Positions 63,889 to 64,000 of a DNA stretch of 64,000 nt are shown piece after piece (the first letter of the stretch is position 1; each line of letters begins with the position of its first letter). Source of the DNA: Serinus canaria (lineage: Eukaryota > Chordata > Aves > Passeriformes > Fringillidae); contig NC_066337.1 of NCBI RefSeq assembly GCF_022539315.1, positions 1,798,001 through 1,862,000 on the forward strand, written 5' to 3'. The notes beneath the pieces are model-generated. The model did not search any database and was not told the DNA's origin. It saw only the letters and a list, made by a program, of their open reading frames with translations. A program made the translations under genes and the position numbers.

Positions 63889-64000
63889 GTCAGCATCTCC
63901 ATGGGGGTTCCTGTCCCTTTTCCTGGGGGGGATGGAGTTCTGATTACTGCTTGGATTTGTTCTTTAAAAGCTATCAGCTCTTAACCCTGGAAGCAAACCT

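Overview
The window is vertebrate nuclear DNA, most likely from a bird. It has long spliced genes with GT-AG introns, many 5'-truncated CR1 LINE fragments whose 3' ends carry the avian-type ATTCTATG tail, GC-rich minisatellites, and a gene order matching human 11q24.2 (the chicken chromosome 24 block). I cannot name a species. No prokaryotic features, CRISPR array, rRNA or tRNA gene was seen.

Layout: 1-10436 shows no coding exon. It holds a 55-bp GC minisatellite in a CpG-rich patch at about 5.16-5.6 kb. From 10498 to 45948 (+) lies CDON, 19 coding exons for a Hedgehog co-receptor (signal peptide, five Ig domains, three FnIII domains, one TM segment, cytoplasmic tail; about 1252 residues). 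Tail-to-tail with it, VSIG10L2 (-) runs from 53552 to 48762 in 11 compact exons for a multi-Ig/FnIII membrane protein. DDX25 (-), a DEAD-box RNA helicase of the DDX19/DDX25 group, follows in 10 exons (60251-54878, 496 residues). HYLS1 (-), a centriole/ciliogenesis protein, has one coding exon (62512-61694). PUS3 (+), the tRNA pseudouridine 38/39 synthase, starts head-to-head with HYLS1 and is cut by the window end after its first coding exon (63502-63888).

The genes do not form an operon. CDON (Hedgehog reception) and HYLS1 (cilium assembly) act in related biology, but their proximity is conserved synteny rather than evidence of co-regulation.

The points most worth a second look are an apparent 1-nt frameshift in the CDON Ig4 exon; two frame breaks in VSIG10L2 exon 2; a tandem splice donor at CDON exon 17 whose downstream site gives an immediate stop; a near-identical inverted repeat bracketing the DDX25 first exon and HYLS1; a 300-bp duplication between two CDON introns; and a CR1 insertion ending 26 nt before a CDON exon. 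I found no clearly new biological system.
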